From positions 1-6,342 of the forward strand of contig JAGQMO010000053.1 in assembly GCA_020428615.1 (NCBI GenBank): 6,342 bases of DNA, given 5' to 3'. Positions 5,121 through 6,342 of the stretch are shown one piece after another (the stretch's first letter is position 1; each line of letters starts with the position of its first letter). Below the pieces are notes generated by a model that was not told where the DNA came from, searched no databases, and saw nothing but the letters and a program-made list of their open reading frames with translations. The position numbers were made by a program, and so were the translations under genes. Source of the DNA: Patescibacteria group bacterium. Its GTDB lineage: Bacteria; Patescibacteriota; Minisyncoccia; Phycocordibacterales; UBA1006.

Positions 5121-6254
5121 ATGCCAAAAGTTAACCCAAAAATAGAAACATTTGCGAGAATCAAAGTTATCGGAATCGGAGGAGGAGGGACCAACGCTGT
5201 AAATCACATGATTGATGCGGATATTTCTGGTGTTGAGTTCATTGCAATCAATACCGATACTCAAGACCTCCACCATTCTTCTGCAAGTAAAAAGGTTCAC
5301 ATTGGCAAGAACCTGACAAAAGGACTCGGTTCAGGGATGAATCCTGAAATCGGACAAACAGCTGCCGAAGAAACCAAGGCAGAGATTCAAGAAATGCTCA
5401 AAGGAGCTGATATGGTATTCGTTGCCGCAGGTATGGGAGGAGGTACTGGAACCGGTGCATCCCCGATTGTCGCTCGTATTGCAAAAGAACAAGGTATTCT
5501 CACTATTGGTGTTGTCACCAAACCGTTTGCTTTTGAAGGAGAGCAACGGAAACGTATTGCCGAAGGAGGACTCGAACGACTTGAAAAAGAAGTAGATGCA
5601 CTCGTGACCATCCCAAACGATCGACTCATCGCCATTGCAGGCGAAGATATGAGTTTCAAAGACGCATTCCAACTCTCTGATGATATTTTGAAACAAGCCG
5701 TTGAGGGAATCTCAGAACTCATTACAACTCCAGGAATTATCAACATCGACTACGCAGACATCAAAACAACGCTCTCTGACGCGGGATCTGCATTTATGGG
5801 AATTGGTCGAGCAACAGGAGACGGGCGAGCAAAAGATGCCGCACTCGAAGCCATTAACTCCCCTCTCCTCGATATTGCGGTTGACGGAGCAAAAGGCGTT
5901 CTCTTTGCCATTTCTGGCGGGGACGACCTTACTATGAACGAGGTGAACGAAATCGCATCAATCATCACTGAATCAATCGACAACAGCGCACGCGTTATCT
6001 TTGGTACTATTCGCGACAACAAGCTCAAAAAAGGTGAAATCAAGGTAACCGTTATTGCAACAGGATTTGATGGCGGGGCAACCAAAAAACCTGCCTTCAG
6101 CGTGTTTTCCAAAGACGACCGACCTATTGCAGACGAAAAACCTCTCAAGAACGACAAGAAAAAAGAGGTCGAAGAAATAGAGGAAATTGAAGAAATAGAC
6201 GACACCTCAGACGATTGGTCAGCCGTACCTGCATTTCTTCGTAGGAAAAAATAG
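5121..6254 (+). CDS. ftsZ: Cell division GTPase FtsZ
   Basis: A 377-residue tubulin homologue, close to E. coli FtsZ (383). It polymerises with GTP at midcell to form the Z-ring. The N-terminal GTPase domain (~12-200) has G-G-G-G-T-N-A-V (20-27), the tubulin signature G-G-G-T-G-T-G (106-112) and I-P-N-D-R (164-168). The synergy (T7) loop N-I-D-Y-A-D (208-213) keeps Asp210 and Asp213, which complete the GTPase site of the neighbouring subunit. The C-terminal domain spans ~222-316. The linker (~320-360) is short and ends in an acidic run with E-E-I three times (351-359). The tail D-D-W-S-A-V-P-A-F-L-R-R-K-K (364-377) is the conserved C-terminal peptide that binds FtsA and other anchors, with a basic end. 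The ATG at 5121 has no Shine-Dalgarno. All key residues are intact, so it should be functional. It is the last gene of the cluster, with a probable promoter of its own in the ftsA-ftsZ gap and a terminator directly after the stop. Confidence 0.97.
   Translation: MPKVNPKIETFARIKVIGIGGGGTNAVNHMIDADISGVEFIAINTDTQDLHHSSASKKVHIGKNLTKGLGSGMNPEIGQTAAEETKAEIQEMLKGADMVFVAAGMGGGTGTGASPIVARIAKEQGILTIGVVTKPFAFEGEQRKRIAEGGLERLEKEVDALVTIPNDRLIAIAGEDMSFKDAFQLSDDILKQAVEGISELITTPGIINIDYADIKTTLSDAGSAFMGIGRATGDGRAKDAALEAINSPLLDIAVDGAKGVLFAISGGDDLTMNEVNEIASIITESIDNSARVIFGTIRDNKLKKGEIKVTVIATGFDGGATKKPAFSVFSKDDRPIADEKPLKNDKKKEVEEIEEIEEIDDTSDDWSAVPAFLRRKK
6171..6197 (+). repeat. Three 9-bp tandem units in the FtsZ linker
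   Basis: Units gaagaaata, gaggaaatt and gaagaaata each encode Glu-Glu-Ile. The first and third are identical; the middle differs by two silent third-position changes. The array sits in the disordered linker just before the conserved C-terminal peptide, a place where length variation is tolerated. Confidence 0.7.
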
Positions 6255-6280
6255 AGCGTAGTATCAACGCTTTTTTTATT
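6255..6280 (+). terminator. Intrinsic terminator after ftsZ
   Basis: AGCGT (6255-6259), a 7-nt loop, and ACGCT (6267-6271) run straight into a T-run (6271-6277), then ATTTT. The stem begins at the first base after the TAG stop. It closes the rpsU-ybeY-ftsA-ftsZ cluster. Confidence 0.85.
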
Positions 6281-6293
6281 TTCCTGCTGGGGT

Positions 6294-6299
6294 TATACT
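6294..6299 (+). promoter_or_regulatory. Possible -10 box for a gene beyond the window
   Basis: TATACT (5/6 match) lies ~15 bases after the ftsZ terminator; no good -35 precedes it, since that position is the T-run of the terminator. The string TATACTCTAG resembles TATACACTAG just before priA, which may reflect this organism's -10 preference. The last ~40 bases contain no start codon of a convincing ORF. Confidence 0.3.
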
Positions 6300-6342
6300 C
6301 TAGGCATACTGAAACTATCAGTTCTTACACATAATCAAAAAT

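Overview
The window reads like the chromosome of a small-genome, Candidate Phyla Radiation (Patescibacteria, probably Parcubacteria-like) bacterium. This is an inference from the style of the proteins, not from a marker gene. The signs are a long Lys/Arg-rich bS21, a MurA copy with a D-P-H-R motif, a shortened and motif-poor PriA, and genes that mostly start without a Shine-Dalgarno sequence. AT content is moderate, and TAA, TAG and TGA all act as stops, so the code is standard (table 11). No mobile element, CRISPR array, tRNA, rRNA or foreign island is visible.

Layout. Positions 1-749 (+) hold the C-terminal ~60% of a murA gene that begins before the window. A hairpin with A/T tracts on both sides (about 754-786) separates it from a convergent, unrecognised 94-residue ORF on the minus strand (795-1079). 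The 97-bp gap 1080-1176 carries back-to-back promoter-like sequences for that ORF and for the + strand gene 1177-3126. The latter is a PriA (primosomal protein N') homologue in which the ATPase/helicase motifs and half of the zinc-binding cysteines are missing. After a 54-bp gap with its own promoter-like elements comes a + strand cluster: rpsU (bS21, 3181-3423), ybeY (3429-3830, 5 bp after rpsU), ftsA (3865-5031) and ftsZ (5121-6254). An intrinsic terminator (about 6255-6280) ends the cluster. The last ~60 bp hold only a promoter-like element for a gene outside the window.

How the genes work together. MurA starts peptidoglycan precursor synthesis. FtsA and FtsZ form the membrane-anchored Z-ring that directs division and septal wall synthesis. 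bS21 and YbeY belong to the 30S subunit and to rRNA maturation or quality control. The PriA-like protein would act in loading the replisome at stalled forks. It is a core growth and division neighbourhood rather than an accessory region.

I did not find a convincing new multi-gene system. The points most worth a second look are the apparently ATPase-dead PriA; two adjacent hairpins (one a perfect 10-bp stem) at the very start of its coding region; promoter positions that imply leaderless or nearly leaderless mRNAs for priA and rpsU; an Asp-to-Asn change in the phosphate-2 loop of FtsA; and an inverted repeat over the putative ftsZ promoter.
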